Of a DNA stretch of 64,000 bases, positions 1 to 10,184 are shown piece after piece (position 1 is the first letter of the stretch; the number at the start of each line of letters is the position of its first letter). Source of the DNA: Ignavibacteria bacterium (GTDB taxonomy: Bacteria; Bacteroidota; Ignavibacteria; Kapaibacteriales; UBA2268); NCBI GenBank assembly GCA_026417135.1, contig JAOADV010000003.1, forward strand, positions 152,288 to 216,287. The letters run 5' to 3'. The position numbers and the translations under genes were made by a program. The notes beneath the pieces were generated by a model, which saw nothing but the letters and a program-made list of their open reading frames with translations, did no database searches and was not told the origin of the DNA.

Positions 1-1319
1 CTTAACCCGACGACCCAAAAAATCTCGCCTTGGGAAACACAAATCGGTATCCTTCTTTTTTTATGTAATGGAATTTTTTGATTGACAAAAAAATCACTTA
101 GTTTTACAAAACTTTTTAATCCTAAAGGAACAAATTTATCTCCTTTTTTCCAATTTCTTATGACGAATTGGTCAGCAATTTTATCGTAATCGAAAAATTC
201 CACATTCGGGCAAGCTTTGAGTTCAACCGTCGCTATGGGTACTTCTTCGAATTCTAAAATCAAATTCTCCCAGCAAACATTTGAATTTTTTGTAGTTAAA
301 ATTTCTTTCTCGCTAAGATTCCACGACTCTTTTGGAAGAAAAGTCAAATTGCCTCTATCTTTTAATATGACCAAGTCATCTCGGATTTTTAGATAACTTC
401 CAGTTTCGGAATAAATTAAGTTTAGGATTGCTTGAATATTTTTATAGGAAAAAGGCTTTTTCTTAAAAATCTCGACAACAATATTTTCGATTACTTCAGA
501 TATTATGTATTTATCAATTTCACCAAATATGTGTATGGGTATCTTAATTTCGCCATTTTTATGAAATTCTAAATGTTCGCCTATTATCCTTTTCGTTTCG
601 GAACTAACAACTTCATAAGCTGCGCGAGCAATGTCGGTAAAATTGTTTAGAACTTGGACAATTTCGGGGTTGAACTCCTTTTCGAGAAAAGGAATCAACT
701 TTAAACGAATTCTATTACGAAGAAAATCCAAAGAAAGATTTGATGAATCTTCTCTCCATCGTAGAGAAGATGAACGAGCATATAATTCAATTTCTTGCCT
801 CGTAAACCATAAAAAGGGCCGAATTAAAGTGACCCTATCAATTAGCCTTTCTGATGCTATACCACGCAATCCACGTAAACCACAACCGCGAACGATATTC
901 ATAAGAACAGTTTCGGCTTGGTCGTTCATATTGTGTGCGGTAGCAATATATCGAGCACCGAATAAGTTTGCGACCTCGACGAAAAATTCATAACGAAGGA
1001 TTCGTCCAGCCTCTTCTATGTTTATATTATTCGAAGTTGCATAGTTGCGGACATCTACCTCTTTACAAAAACAAGGTAAAGAATAACTCGAAGCCAATTC
1101 TTTTACAAACTCCTCATCTAAATCAGAATCTTGCCCACGAAGGCGATGATTGAGATGGGCAATTGCCAATTCGAGGTTTAAATTCTCTTTAACTTTCGAA
1201 AAAGAATCGAGCAAGGTAACTGAATCAATTCCCCCACTAACAGCTATAACCAATCGAGAATTTTCTTTCAGTAGAAATTCCTTTGCAAGAACTTGCGAAA
1301 ATTTATCGATGAAGTTCAT
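1..1319 (-). CDS. tilS: tRNA(Ile)-lysidine synthase TilS, C-terminus cut by left window edge
   Basis: Minus-strand translation from ATG at 1319 gives MNFIDKFSQVLAKEFLLKENSRLVIAVSGGIDSVTLLDSF (PP-loop SGGIDS), and at the left edge ...KRRIPICVSQGEIFWVVGL, a TilS-like C-terminus. Still open at the edge, so missing from the ORF track. Confidence 0.9.
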   Translation of the reverse strand, partial: MNFIDKFSQVLAKEFLLKENSRLVIAVSGGIDSVTLLDSFSKVKENLNLELAIAHLNHRLRGQDSDLDEEFVKELASSYSLPCFCKEVDVRNYATSNNINIEEAGRILRYEFFVEVANLFGARYIATAHNMNDQAETVLMNIVRGCGLRGLRGIASERLIDRVTLIRPFLWFTRQEIELYARSSSLRWREDSSNLSLDFLRNRIRLKLIPFLEKEFNPEIVQVLNNFTDIARAAYEVVSSETKRIIGEHLEFHKNGEIKIPIHIFGEIDKYIISEVIENIVVEIFKKKPFSYKNIQAILNLIYSETGSYLKIRDDLVILKDRGNLTFLPKESWNLSEKEILTTKNSNVCWENLILEFEEVPIATVELKACPNVEFFDYDKIADQFVIRNWKKGDKFVPLGLKSFVKLSDFFVNQKIPLHKKRRIPICVSQGEIFWVVGL

Positions 1320-1436
1320 CAAAGTTGTATTTCACCATAGTGTAAGCAAATTACAAATTTTTCTTTTGCAAGAATATTTTATTAAGAAAGATTAGTTAGC
1401 TTATTTAACAGTTCCAGACCTCAAAAACTACTAATA

Positions 1437-4364
1437 TTACCTAATGACTATAAAAGGTTCCGATTTAATGACACCAAGTGCTTCGGCTTGTAGAAAATAA
1501 ACTCCCGAAGGAAGACCTTCCAAACTAAAAGTGAAAATCTGAGGACCCGCAAAACCGAACTTACCGATTTCTTGTAAAACATTATTTCCAAACATATCTA
1601 CAATTTTTAATGAAAATTTAGCGGGCGAAGGTAAAACAATTTCAACATTTAATTTATCTTTGGTCGGATTAGGAGAAATGGCTATTTGGAAAGCATTAGA
1701 AAATCTTTCATATTCATCGACAAAGTTAATATCATCATCTATCCGTAAGTTATCTATATACCAACCATCTTTGTTTTTCAAAGGATTAGTAATCAACGAG
1801 AATTTAATCAACACAGTATCATTTTCGTATTCTTTTAAGCTACGATTTTCAGTAAACCATCGACTCTCGGAAACATTATCTTTGAAATATTTCGAGCGTC
1901 GCATATCAATCCAAGCAATATTATCCCAACTTTTTCCAAAATCACGAGAAACACTTATCACCCCAACATCGCCAGAACTATCGATAATTGCAATCTCTTC
2001 GAAACTTAATGTAAGATTTGGAGCCTTTAGCACAACTGGTGCAAAGATGACATAATTTTCACTTTTTGGTTTGTAGTCGCCCTCAGGTGAATCAGTTAAA
2101 GAGTTTGGGGATGAAAAAGATACTCTATTTGTTAGTCCCCATATTCCAGCAGTTCCTTCAGTCAAATAAGGTGTCAAATTATTAATTTCATCGAAATTTT
2201 CAGATAAAGAAAGCATTGGGGCACCAGAGTAAGCTAATACCTCATTTGAGAATTCACTCGGAGTTAATTTATTAGCGCGTTTCCCAATCGAACGAATTTT
2301 TACTTTGTAAAACTTTTTAGTCGTTAGCGGAATTACCATCTGTTGAATAGCCCCGACGTTAAGTTTGTCCCTTTCTATTGTATGTAGTAAAGTAGTGTCC
2401 GAAAAGATTTGCAAAGCGTGATAATCGTGGAAAAAAGAACCATCAATATGTTCGCCGGGATTTCTCCAAGTCAATAAAATACCGTTTTCATCTGGTTTGA
2501 CTTCCACAATTTCTGGTGCCTTAGGTTGAAGTGCTCCACCAGCAACACCAGTAACGCTTGCAAAGGGACTTTCTAATCCATCGTTATCTACAACTTTCAA
2601 TTTAAATGTAAAAGTTTCACCATCGACTAAATTGGTATAAGTATATTCTTGTATCCCTTTGTTAATCTCGGCAATTTTTTCATTATCCTTGTAAATCCAA
2701 ATTGTAAAATTCTTTAATATACCTCCTAACTGATTTTCGGTTGGGTCTTTCCATTTCAACACTATTTTGTTCGGTTCCAAATAATTATTAACATAAGACA
2801 GATGTTCGACTGGTTTCGGAGCGGTTGTCAATATTGCGATATATGCATTATTTGTATAGAAAGTGCCCCGAGGTGCATTTGGCATCCAGAAACAAGGAAT
2901 AAACTTCCCATCGAATGCTATGATCGACATATAATCGCCCCAATATCTACCTAACAATGGACCACCAGCATCAACAACAGCATTTGAGTGGTCCAAATAC
3001 CAAGAATTTGGAGTTACCCTAATATTTTTCCAAGTATTACCTTCGTCGAAGGAAACAGCAACAAATAAATCGACCGCTTTATTTTCTGAGTCCATAGCAG
3101 AAGAATAATAAGAAACAGCAAGGATACCAGTTTTTGCATCGTAAGCAATTGCAGGGAAAAACATATCGTTTCGATAAGAATTATCATCGATTCTAATCTT
3201 ACTTATCCAACTTTCTCCTCCATTAGTCGATTTTGCAAAATAAACACCATACTTGTTGTTTTCGTCCTTACCTGCTTGAACAATAAAAATCTTGTTCGGA
3301 GTATTACCAAGTGCGACATATGGATGAGAAGAAACTCTCATATTACCTTTATTTGGTAAAGCATTTCTTAAATTTACCCTTTCCCCACAAGTAACCACCG
3401 ATTGGGCAAGCTTCGGGCTTGACCAAGCCCAAGAAACACCACCATTAGTCGATTTTTGAACAAGTACGTTAGTATAGTTTCCTTGCTTGTTTTCCCAAAT
3501 AACATATAAAGTTCCGTCACCTGCAACTATTGGCATAGGAGATTGGACACCACCTGTTCCAACACTTCCGGGTATTCGAGTAGTTGGAGAAAATTCTTCG
3601 CCGTTTTGCGAGTACGAAAAACCAATTGCACTCCCCAATGTTGGCGAAATTAAATACCAAGCTACATAAACCCTATCCTTAAAAGGAGAATTTGGATTGG
3701 CATCGCAAGCTATAAAAGGTTTATCGTGGTTATCTTGGCTGGCCCCACCTCCAACCGAAAGACTAACCGGAATAGGTTGTCCCCAAGTTTTACCACCATC
3801 AGTTGATTTATTTACAAAAACTCCTCCATCTTCGATTGAACCTTGGTCGCTGACTTGTGCAAAAATATACGAATAGTATAAGTGCCCCTTTGAATCGAAT
3901 GCAAGTCCAGGGTCCACATTTGTCAAACCGCCAGAAGACGGTGGGGACACAAACACATTCAAATTTGGAGGTGTAAGCGAAGTGCTCCAACTTTTTCCTC
4001 CATCGGTCGAATAATAAGCTGCCATTCTGTAACCACTGGACATAGTATTATATCGCATATCGTTTGAACTTGCAACAATATGGTTTGGATTTGTTGGATG
4101 CCTAACAATAAAGGTCTCCGATTGACCTCCCCCAGAATTGATGATATTTATAATTTCAATCCCAGTTTGAGTTAAGATTCTATCGGGTCCTTTGTCGAAT
4201 AATTCCTTAGGGAGTGAATCAATCGGTCGAAAAATATCAGACCAAGTAAGTTTCGTTGCGGATTCTATATCCAAAATAGGCGACAAAATCCGATATTCGA
4301 ATTGTGCACGAAGATGGAAAAGAACTAAAAAATTGATAACAAATAAAGTAAATATTCTCTTCAT
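1437..4364 (-). CDS. Secreted Asp-box (BNR/sialidase-like) repeat protein with fibronectin III-like region and T9SS type A-like C-terminal sorting domain
   Basis: Repeated S-T-D/N-G-G-x-S/T-W Asp-boxes (STDGGKSW, STDGGKTW, STNGGVSW, STNGGESW); C-terminus ISPNPTKDKLNVEI...GVYFLQAEA; signal-like N-terminus MKRIFTLFVINFLVLFHLRAQ (ORF upstream limit is 4391). Confidence 0.8.
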   Translation of the reverse strand: MKRIFTLFVINFLVLFHLRAQFEYRILSPILDIESATKLTWSDIFRPIDSLPKELFDKGPDRILTQTGIEIINIINSGGGQSETFIVRHPTNPNHIVASSNDMRYNTMSSGYRMAAYYSTDGGKSWSTSLTPPNLNVFVSPPSSGGLTNVDPGLAFDSKGHLYYSYIFAQVSDQGSIEDGGVFVNKSTDGGKTWGQPIPVSLSVGGGASQDNHDKPFIACDANPNSPFKDRVYVAWYLISPTLGSAIGFSYSQNGEEFSPTTRIPGSVGTGGVQSPMPIVAGDGTLYVIWENKQGNYTNVLVQKSTNGGVSWAWSSPKLAQSVVTCGERVNLRNALPNKGNMRVSSHPYVALGNTPNKIFIVQAGKDENNKYGVYFAKSTNGGESWISKIRIDDNSYRNDMFFPAIAYDAKTGILAVSYYSSAMDSENKAVDLFVAVSFDEGNTWKNIRVTPNSWYLDHSNAVVDAGGPLLGRYWGDYMSIIAFDGKFIPCFWMPNAPRGTFYTNNAYIAILTTAPKPVEHLSYVNNYLEPNKIVLKWKDPTENQLGGILKNFTIWIYKDNEKIAEINKGIQEYTYTNLVDGETFTFKLKVVDNDGLESPFASVTGVAGGALQPKAPEIVEVKPDENGILLTWRNPGEHIDGSFFHDYHALQIFSDTTLLHTIERDKLNVGAIQQMVIPLTTKKFYKVKIRSIGKRANKLTPSEFSNEVLAYSGAPMLSLSENFDEINNLTPYLTEGTAGIWGLTNRVSFSSPNSLTDSPEGDYKPKSENYVIFAPVVLKAPNLTLSFEEIAIIDSSGDVGVISVSRDFGKSWDNIAWIDMRRSKYFKDNVSESRWFTENRSLKEYENDTVLIKFSLITNPLKNKDGWYIDNLRIDDDINFVDEYERFSNAFQIAISPNPTKDKLNVEIVLPSPAKFSLKIVDMFGNNVLQEIGKFGFAGPQIFTFSLEGLPSGVYFLQAEALGVIKSEPFIVIR

Positions 4365-4447
4365 TGTAAATCTAACATTAATGTAACTCACAAAATTAAC
4401 AAAAGATAGGGGAAAGATATAATTAATAAAATTAGCTACAAGAACAA

Positions 4448-5083
4448 CTACCGATAAAGTCTGTTTTCAATTATATAATTTTCAACTTCTCTGGTCAACA
4501 AATAACTACAATTCAAGCCCAACTTGATTCTCTTTCTTATATCGCTTGAGCTAATTTCAATTAGGGGACAATTTAGAATATTAATTTTTTCTTCAAAATC
4601 TAAGTTAAGGGAATCATTCTGAATATTTTTATTTAGGTAACTTAACAAATAATTTTTGGAGATAAAAGAAAGGGGTCGATTTGCAACTACTAAATTTACA
4701 TTTTCAACAATATAAAGCCAATTTTTCCATTGAGCGAACTTAAGAGCTTGGTCGCTACCTATTAGTAAAAATATTTTAGAATTGGGAAAACTATTGCGGA
4801 AATAAGCCACTGTTTCGTAAGTATATGAAATTTCTCCCCTATTTATCTCGAACTCCTCTAATTCAAACTTTGGATTGCCCGATATTGCAATTCTAATCAT
4901 ATTTTTTCGGTGCTCGGGAGTTGCAAGTTCCTCATCGGTTGATTTTAAAGGTGGGAGATAATTTGGAACAAAAAAACATTTGTTTAAATCGTATTCTTCG
5001 ACAAAAAATGTTGCAATAACAAGATGTGCGATATGTATAGGATTAAAAGTTCCGCCAAATATTCCAAGAGAATGCTCTGCCAT
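4448..5083 (-). CDS. nadD: Nicotinate-nucleotide adenylyltransferase
   Basis: N-terminal GIFGGTFNPIHIAHL nucleotidyltransferase motif, ISSSDIRKRI near the C-terminus. Confidence 0.9.
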   Translation of the reverse strand: MAEHSLGIFGGTFNPIHIAHLVIATFFVEEYDLNKCFFVPNYLPPLKSTDEELATPEHRKNMIRIAISGNPKFELEEFEINRGEISYTYETVAYFRNSFPNSKIFLLIGSDQALKFAQWKNWLYIVENVNLVVANRPLSFISKNYLLSYLNKNIQNDSLNLDFEEKINILNCPLIEISSSDIRKRIKLGLNCSYLLTREVENYIIENRLYR

Positions 5084-5085
5084 AA

Positions 5086-5835
5086 TTAATTCTCAAGATT
5101 CGAGATAATCTTGGGAATATCTTTCCAACAAGTAACTATAAAATCGGCAATAGAATGCAACTCTGCGTCTTCGTTCATAAAATCAAGATGATTGCCAATA
5201 AAACGAATAGCTTTCATTTTTAAATTCTTAGCCCCGATAATGTCCGTTTCTTCGATATCTCCGATATGCAAGGCTTGTTCGGGGGGACAATCGAATTGCT
5301 CCAATATTGTCATATATGCTTTTGGATTTGGTTTTGCAACGCCAGTTTCGTTCGAAAAGGAAAAAGCAGAGAAATATTCAAAAATTCCAACTTTACGTAA
5401 TAACTCTCTTAATATAATTCCCGGAGAAAATCCAGTATCCGATACAATTCCCAAAAAAAACTTTTCTTTGAGTATTTTCAAAGAATCCTCGACACCTTCA
5501 ATAAGCTTCGGTGGATAATCCAAAATACTATGCTCAAAGATGTAAACAAGTCTGTGCATCAAATCCTCATCGTACGGAGCATTAAAATACTTCCAGAAAA
5601 AATCAATTGCTTGGGCGGCGGAAATAGTCCTTTGCTCATTTTTCCAAATGGTATTAAAATAATCCCAAGCTTCGGCCATAGCTTTTTCGTACTCCTCGTC
5701 GGAAACTCTTAAACCAAGTGTTTCTAAACTCTTTTTTAACTCTGAAATTCTATAATGATTCCTTTCCAATCCGTTGGAGGAATCGAACAAAGTGTTCCAA
5801 AAATCAATAGTAATTACTTTGATTCGTTTACTCAT
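5086..5835 (-). CDS. HAD family hydrolase
   Basis: ITIDFWNTLFD motif I and HIGDIEETDIIGAKNLKMKAI motif IV; start taken at the internal Met (MSKRIKVITIDFWNT) because the longer ORF overlaps uvrC. Confidence 0.8.
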   Translation of the reverse strand: MSKRIKVITIDFWNTLFDSSNGLERNHYRISELKKSLETLGLRVSDEEYEKAMAEAWDYFNTIWKNEQRTISAAQAIDFFWKYFNAPYDEDLMHRLVYIFEHSILDYPPKLIEGVEDSLKILKEKFFLGIVSDTGFSPGIILRELLRKVGIFEYFSAFSFSNETGVAKPNPKAYMTILEQFDCPPEQALHIGDIEETDIIGAKNLKMKAIRFIGNHLDFMNEDAELHSIADFIVTCWKDIPKIISNLEN

Positions 5836-5902
5836 TAAACTTCGAAAATTTAATAAATTAATATTTTCAAACTTAATATAATTCTTATGAATTGACAAAT
5901 AA

Positions 5903-7750
5903 ATGAACCAAGTTGAGTTTATCGAATCGCTTCCAGTAGAATTCAGAGACAAATTAAGAAATTTACCAAATAAGCCGGGGGTTTATCTTTACAAAGACAA
6001 ATCTGGAAAAGTAATTTACATCGGTAAAGCTTCAAAATTAAGGCATAGGGTCTATTCCTACTTTCAATCTAGTAAGCACCACGATGCAAAAACCAACGCA
6101 TTGCTACGACACATTGCAGATTTGGATTTCATACTTACACATACCGAAGCCGAAGCATTAATACTCGAAGATACTTTAGTCAAGCGATACAAGCCAAGAT
6201 ACAATGTTATGCTACGGGACGACAAAACATACCCATTCATACGAATAACCAACGAAGAATATCCAAGAATTTTCTCCACAAGAAAAATTGTTAGGGACGG
6301 TTCAAAGTATTTCGGACCATTCACCGACGCAAAGGCAATGAAAAGATTAATAAAGCTAATTAGGTCAATTTTCAAATTAAGGAGTTGTAAATTAAAATTA
6401 ACAGAAGAATCCATAGCACAACGGAAATTCAAACTTTGCTTGGACTATCAAATAAAAAAATGCGAAGCCCCTTGCGAAGGATTGATTTCTAAAACAAAGT
6501 ATTTGGAAGATGTTGCAAATGCAATTCGAGTAATCAATGGAAAGAGCTTGGAAGTTGAAAAAATCCTTTACGAAAAAATGGAAGATGCCGCAAACAATTT
6601 AGATTTCGAACAAGCTGCCTACTATCGAAATCAATATTTTCTCTTAAAAGAATTTTCATCGACACAAAAAATTGCTTCGACGGAACTTATCGATAGAGAT
6701 GTTTTCGGCTTCGCAGAACAAGATAACTTGGTTTGCATTTGGATATTTAATATCCGCGAAGGTAAACTAATCAATAAACGACACTTCATTTTGAAAAACA
6801 AATTTGGTCTTTCGCCCCAAAAAATATTACAAATGGCATTAGAGAAATGGTATATTGAAAATGAATTCATTCCCGATGAAATTCTTTTACCTTTCGAACC
6901 CGAAGAGATGGAATTTATTCATTCTTATTTAGACGAACGTAAAAAGAAACATCTTTCGATACATATACCAAAAGTAGGCGATAAGAAAAAACTTGTGAAA
7001 TTAGCAAACGAAAATGCTGAATTTCAAATCAAAGAATACACGCTCACATTAATGAAAAAGGATGCTGAACTTCCCAAAAGAATTTTGGATATGCAAAAGG
7101 ATTTGCAATTGGAACGCCCCCCACGGAAAATTGAATGTTTCGACAATTCGCATATTCAAGGCTCGGAGCTTGTTTCTTCTGTTGTTGTGTTTAAAAATGG
7201 GAAACCAGCAAAAAGCGAATACCGAAAATATAAAATTAAAACCGTAGCAAAAAGCGACGATTTTTTGGCAATCCGCGAAGTTGTTTTTCGTAGATATAAA
7301 AGATTGCTCGACGAAGCGAAAGAACTTCCCGATTTAATAATAATTGATGGTGGAAAGGGGCATTTAAACGAGGCTATTGATGTATTGAAAGAACTTAATA
7401 TCTTCGATAAAGTATCTATAATTTCTATTGCAAAAAAATTGGAACAAATCTATAAACCAAATATCAAAGAACCAATTACTTTGGCAAAGACTTCTGCAAC
7501 CTTGCAAATGATTCAGCAAATCCGCGACGAAGCCCATCGATTTGCAATAACTTATCACCGATTGCTTAGGAAAAAGAGAACCATCGAAACAGAATTACTA
7601 AATATCGAAGGGATTGGAGAAAAAACAGCGAATAAACTTTTGAAAACCTTTGGCTCCGTAAAACAGATAAAAGAAAGTAGCGAGGCGGAAATTGCCAAAA
7701 TTGTAGGAAACAAGATTGCAAAACGAATTTTGGAATATTTTAATTCTTAG
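5903..7750 (+). CDS. uvrC: Excinuclease ABC subunit C
   Basis: GVYLYKDKSGKVIYIGKASKLRHRVYSYF (GIY-YIG domain), UVR motif, IECFDNSHIQGSELVSSVVVF, C-terminal HhH. Confidence 0.97.
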   Translation: MNQVEFIESLPVEFRDKLRNLPNKPGVYLYKDKSGKVIYIGKASKLRHRVYSYFQSSKHHDAKTNALLRHIADLDFILTHTEAEALILEDTLVKRYKPRYNVMLRDDKTYPFIRITNEEYPRIFSTRKIVRDGSKYFGPFTDAKAMKRLIKLIRSIFKLRSCKLKLTEESIAQRKFKLCLDYQIKKCEAPCEGLISKTKYLEDVANAIRVINGKSLEVEKILYEKMEDAANNLDFEQAAYYRNQYFLLKEFSSTQKIASTELIDRDVFGFAEQDNLVCIWIFNIREGKLINKRHFILKNKFGLSPQKILQMALEKWYIENEFIPDEILLPFEPEEMEFIHSYLDERKKKHLSIHIPKVGDKKKLVKLANENAEFQIKEYTLTLMKKDAELPKRILDMQKDLQLERPPRKIECFDNSHIQGSELVSSVVVFKNGKPAKSEYRKYKIKTVAKSDDFLAIREVVFRRYKRLLDEAKELPDLIIIDGGKGHLNEAIDVLKELNIFDKVSIISIAKKLEQIYKPNIKEPITLAKTSATLQMIQQIRDEAHRFAITYHRLLRKKRTIETELLNIEGIGEKTANKLLKTFGSVKQIKESSEAEIAKIVGNKIAKRILEYFNS

Positions 7751-7756
7751 ATAAAA

Positions 7757-8665
7757 TCAACTTAGTTGAAGACTATACAAAATATCAATCAATCTTTGCA
7801 AATCTTCATTAGAATTAAATGTTAGAACAATTTTACCACTCTTCTTACCTATTTCAATTTTAACTTTTGTCCCAAGAATTTTGGAAAGTTCAGTAGAAAC
7901 AGCTGCGATATTCGGGTCCACTTCCTTTACCGATTTGGAGCTACTAACTTCCACTTTTTCTGCGAGTAAGGCAGAAACTATTTGTTCAGTTTGGCGAACG
8001 CTTAGGTTTTGTTCTAAAATTTTCTTCCAAACAGCACGAATTTTTTCATCGTCATTTAAAGAAAGTAACACTTTCGCGTGTCCTACCGTTATTTCATTAT
8101 TTCTTAAACTATCTTGCACTTGTATAGGCAACTTCAACAACCTCATTACGTTAGTAACAGTCGAACGTTCCTTTCCAACTCTTTTTGCTATTTCATCTTG
8201 GGTTAATTTGAATTCTTCGTTAAGTTTTTTAAAACCGTTTGCCAAATCAATCGGATTCAAATCTTCTCGTTGAACATTTTCGACAATAGCCATTTCTAAA
8301 AGTTTTATGTCTTCGTCCACATTTATAATAAAAGCTGGTATCTTCTGCATTCCAGCTCTGATTGCAGCTCGAACTCGCCGCTCTCCAGCTACCACTTGGT
8401 ATCCATTTTCTAAACGCCTAACGGTTATTGGTTGAACAACTCCATTCGATTTAATGGACTCGGCAAGCTCATCTAAAGATTTTTCATCGACCTGCTTTCT
8501 TGGTTGATGTGGGTTGAATTTAATTCGTGAAATTTCTATTTCATCAAAAATCCTCGACACATCAAATTTATTGTTGTCTTTATCTCGAAATTCTTTATTG
8601 AAGCTTTCTGGTATCAAAGAACTTAATCCTTTTCCTAAACCAAATGTTTTTTTTCGCTCCGCCAT
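7757..8665 (-). CDS. parB: ParB-like chromosome partitioning protein
   Basis: FNPHQPRKQVDEKSLDELAESIKSNGVVQPITVR...GERRVRAA; directly downstream of parA. Confidence 0.95.
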   Translation of the reverse strand: MAERKKTFGLGKGLSSLIPESFNKEFRDKDNNKFDVSRIFDEIEISRIKFNPHQPRKQVDEKSLDELAESIKSNGVVQPITVRRLENGYQVVAGERRVRAAIRAGMQKIPAFIINVDEDIKLLEMAIVENVQREDLNPIDLANGFKKLNEEFKLTQDEIAKRVGKERSTVTNVMRLLKLPIQVQDSLRNNEITVGHAKVLLSLNDDEKIRAVWKKILEQNLSVRQTEQIVSALLAEKVEVSSSKSVKEVDPNIAAVSTELSKILGTKVKIEIGKKSGKIVLTFNSNEDLQRLIDILYSLQLS

Positions 8666-8676
8666 ACTTTTAATTT

Positions 8677-9447
8677 TTATGTAAAATTGTTATTTTTCAA
8701 AATTTCTTCTGCTAAATCCAAGTAATTTTTTGTTCCAACACTCGAAGGATCATACGTAAGAATTGGTTTGCCGTGACTTGGGGCTTCGGAAAGCCTTACA
8801 TTTCTAAAAATTACTGTCTTCAATGCCTTGTCCCCAAAAAGTTCTCGAACTTCCTTCAAAACTTGCTGAGATAATCTCAACCTCGAATCGAACATAGTCA
8901 ACAAAATTCCTTCTATCGCTAATTTGGGATTCAAAGCTCGTCGGACGATATGAATTGTATTCAAAAGTTTGCTCAAACCTTCCAAAGCGTAATATTCGCA
9001 TTGGACAGGAATTAGAACCGAATTTGCACAAGTTAAAGCATTAACAGTAAGCAACCCTAACGATGGAGGGCAATCGATGAATATAAAATCAAAATTATTT
9101 TTTAAATCGCTTAACTTTTGGGAAAGGACTTTTTCTCGTTCGGGAAATTCAACTAACTCGATTTCCGCACCAACAAGGTTAATATTTGCAGGGAGAATTT
9201 CCAAGTTCTCTATCTCGGTGGACATTATCGCATTAGAAATTTCTATCTTCCCAATCAGTACTTCGTAGATAGTATGTTCCAATCTATTTTGTTCGAAACC
9301 TAACCCATTTGTAGCATTTCCTTGTGGGTCAATATCAACGAGCAACACTTTTTTCCCCATCGAAGCAATTGAACTCGAAAGATTAATTGCAGTGGTCGTT
9401 TTACCAACACCTCCTTTTTGATTCGCTATTGCAATAACTCTAACCAT
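8677..9447 (-). CDS. parA: ParA/Soj chromosome partitioning ATPase
   Basis: [21 protein letters not shown] deviant Walker [21 protein letters not shown]. Confidence 0.97.
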   Translation of the reverse strand: MVRVIAIANQKGGVGKTTTAINLSSSIASMGKKVLLVDIDPQGNATNGLGFEQNRLEHTIYEVLIGKIEISNAIMSTEIENLEILPANINLVGAEIELVEFPEREKVLSQKLSDLKNNFDFIFIDCPPSLGLLTVNALTCANSVLIPVQCEYYALEGLSKLLNTIHIVRRALNPKLAIEGILLTMFDSRLRLSQQVLKEVRELFGDKALKTVIFRNVRLSEAPSHGKPILTYDPSSVGTKNYLDLAEEILKNNNFT

Positions 9448-9449
9448 AT

Positions 9450-9989
9450 CTACTTCAAAAACAGTTTTAAAAAGAAAAAAGCATTCAAAACCATAGAATG
9501 GTTTATTTCACCTCGTTCAATTTTATTGTAAACTTCATCCAAATCGAATAAAACGACCTCAATTTCTTCATTGCTATCAAATTTAGGATTAAATCTTTTT
9601 TCGACATCTCGCCATAAAAAAGAAAAGCAATAATTATTCAAAAAAGCAGGATTTGGCCTGTTTACGCCCAAATAAATTGGTCTTTCTGAAGAAAAATACC
9701 CAGTTTCTTCGACACATTCCCTAACAGAAGCATCCGCGGGGTCTTCTCCATCATCGACTAACCCGCCTGGAACTTCCAAAGTTATCTCGTCAGTTCCGTG
9801 CCTGTATTGCTTTATCATTACAACTTTATCATCACTTGTAATAGGAATTACATTAACCCAGTTGGGAGAATTAAGAACAATAAATTCAGACTGAAGTAAA
9901 CTTTGTGGATTTTCTCTCTTTATCCATTGTGCCTTAAATATTTTTAAGTCTATTTCTTTACTGATACTTACAGTCTTCCACTTTTCCAA
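9450..9989 (-). CDS. NUDIX hydrolase (ADP-ribose pyrophosphatase-like)
   Basis: Nudix box [24 protein letters not shown]. Confidence 0.9.
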   Translation of the reverse strand: MEKWKTVSISKEIDLKIFKAQWIKRENPQSLLQSEFIVLNSPNWVNVIPITSDDKVVMIKQYRHGTDEITLEVPGGLVDDGEDPADASVRECVEETGYFSSERPIYLGVNRPNPAFLNNYCFSFLWRDVEKRFNPKFDSNEEIEVVLFDLDEVYNKIERGEINHSMVLNAFFFLKLFLK

Positions 9990-10155
9990 TTTAGTCCAAT
10001 ATCAACAAATGCAAAATTAAACATAAAGCAAAAAATATGGTCGTAAGGATTTCGAAAAACCACAAAATAATTCTTTAACTTTGAAATTTAAATCATATTG
10101 TTTGGTAGATACCCAACAAACTGTATTCACTATAAGTTATAAATTGATAATTTGA

Positions 10156-10163
10156 TAATTTTG
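10156..10163 (+). promoter_or_regulatory. Bacteroidota-type -7 element (TAATTTTG) upstream of proS
   Basis: Match to TAnnTTTG about 20 bp upstream of the proS start. Confidence 0.5.
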
Positions 10164-10184
10164 TAGTTTTATGGAGTTGAATTG

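Noticed and set aside
631-1395. Plus-strand ORFs of 61-120 aa at the left edge
   Set aside because: They lie antisense to tilS, whose minus-strand translation is convincing; no recognisable protein features.
5836-5952. N-terminal extension of the HAD hydrolase ORF overlapping the uvrC start
   Set aside because: The extension lacks HAD features; the internal Met at 5835 immediately precedes the conserved motif.
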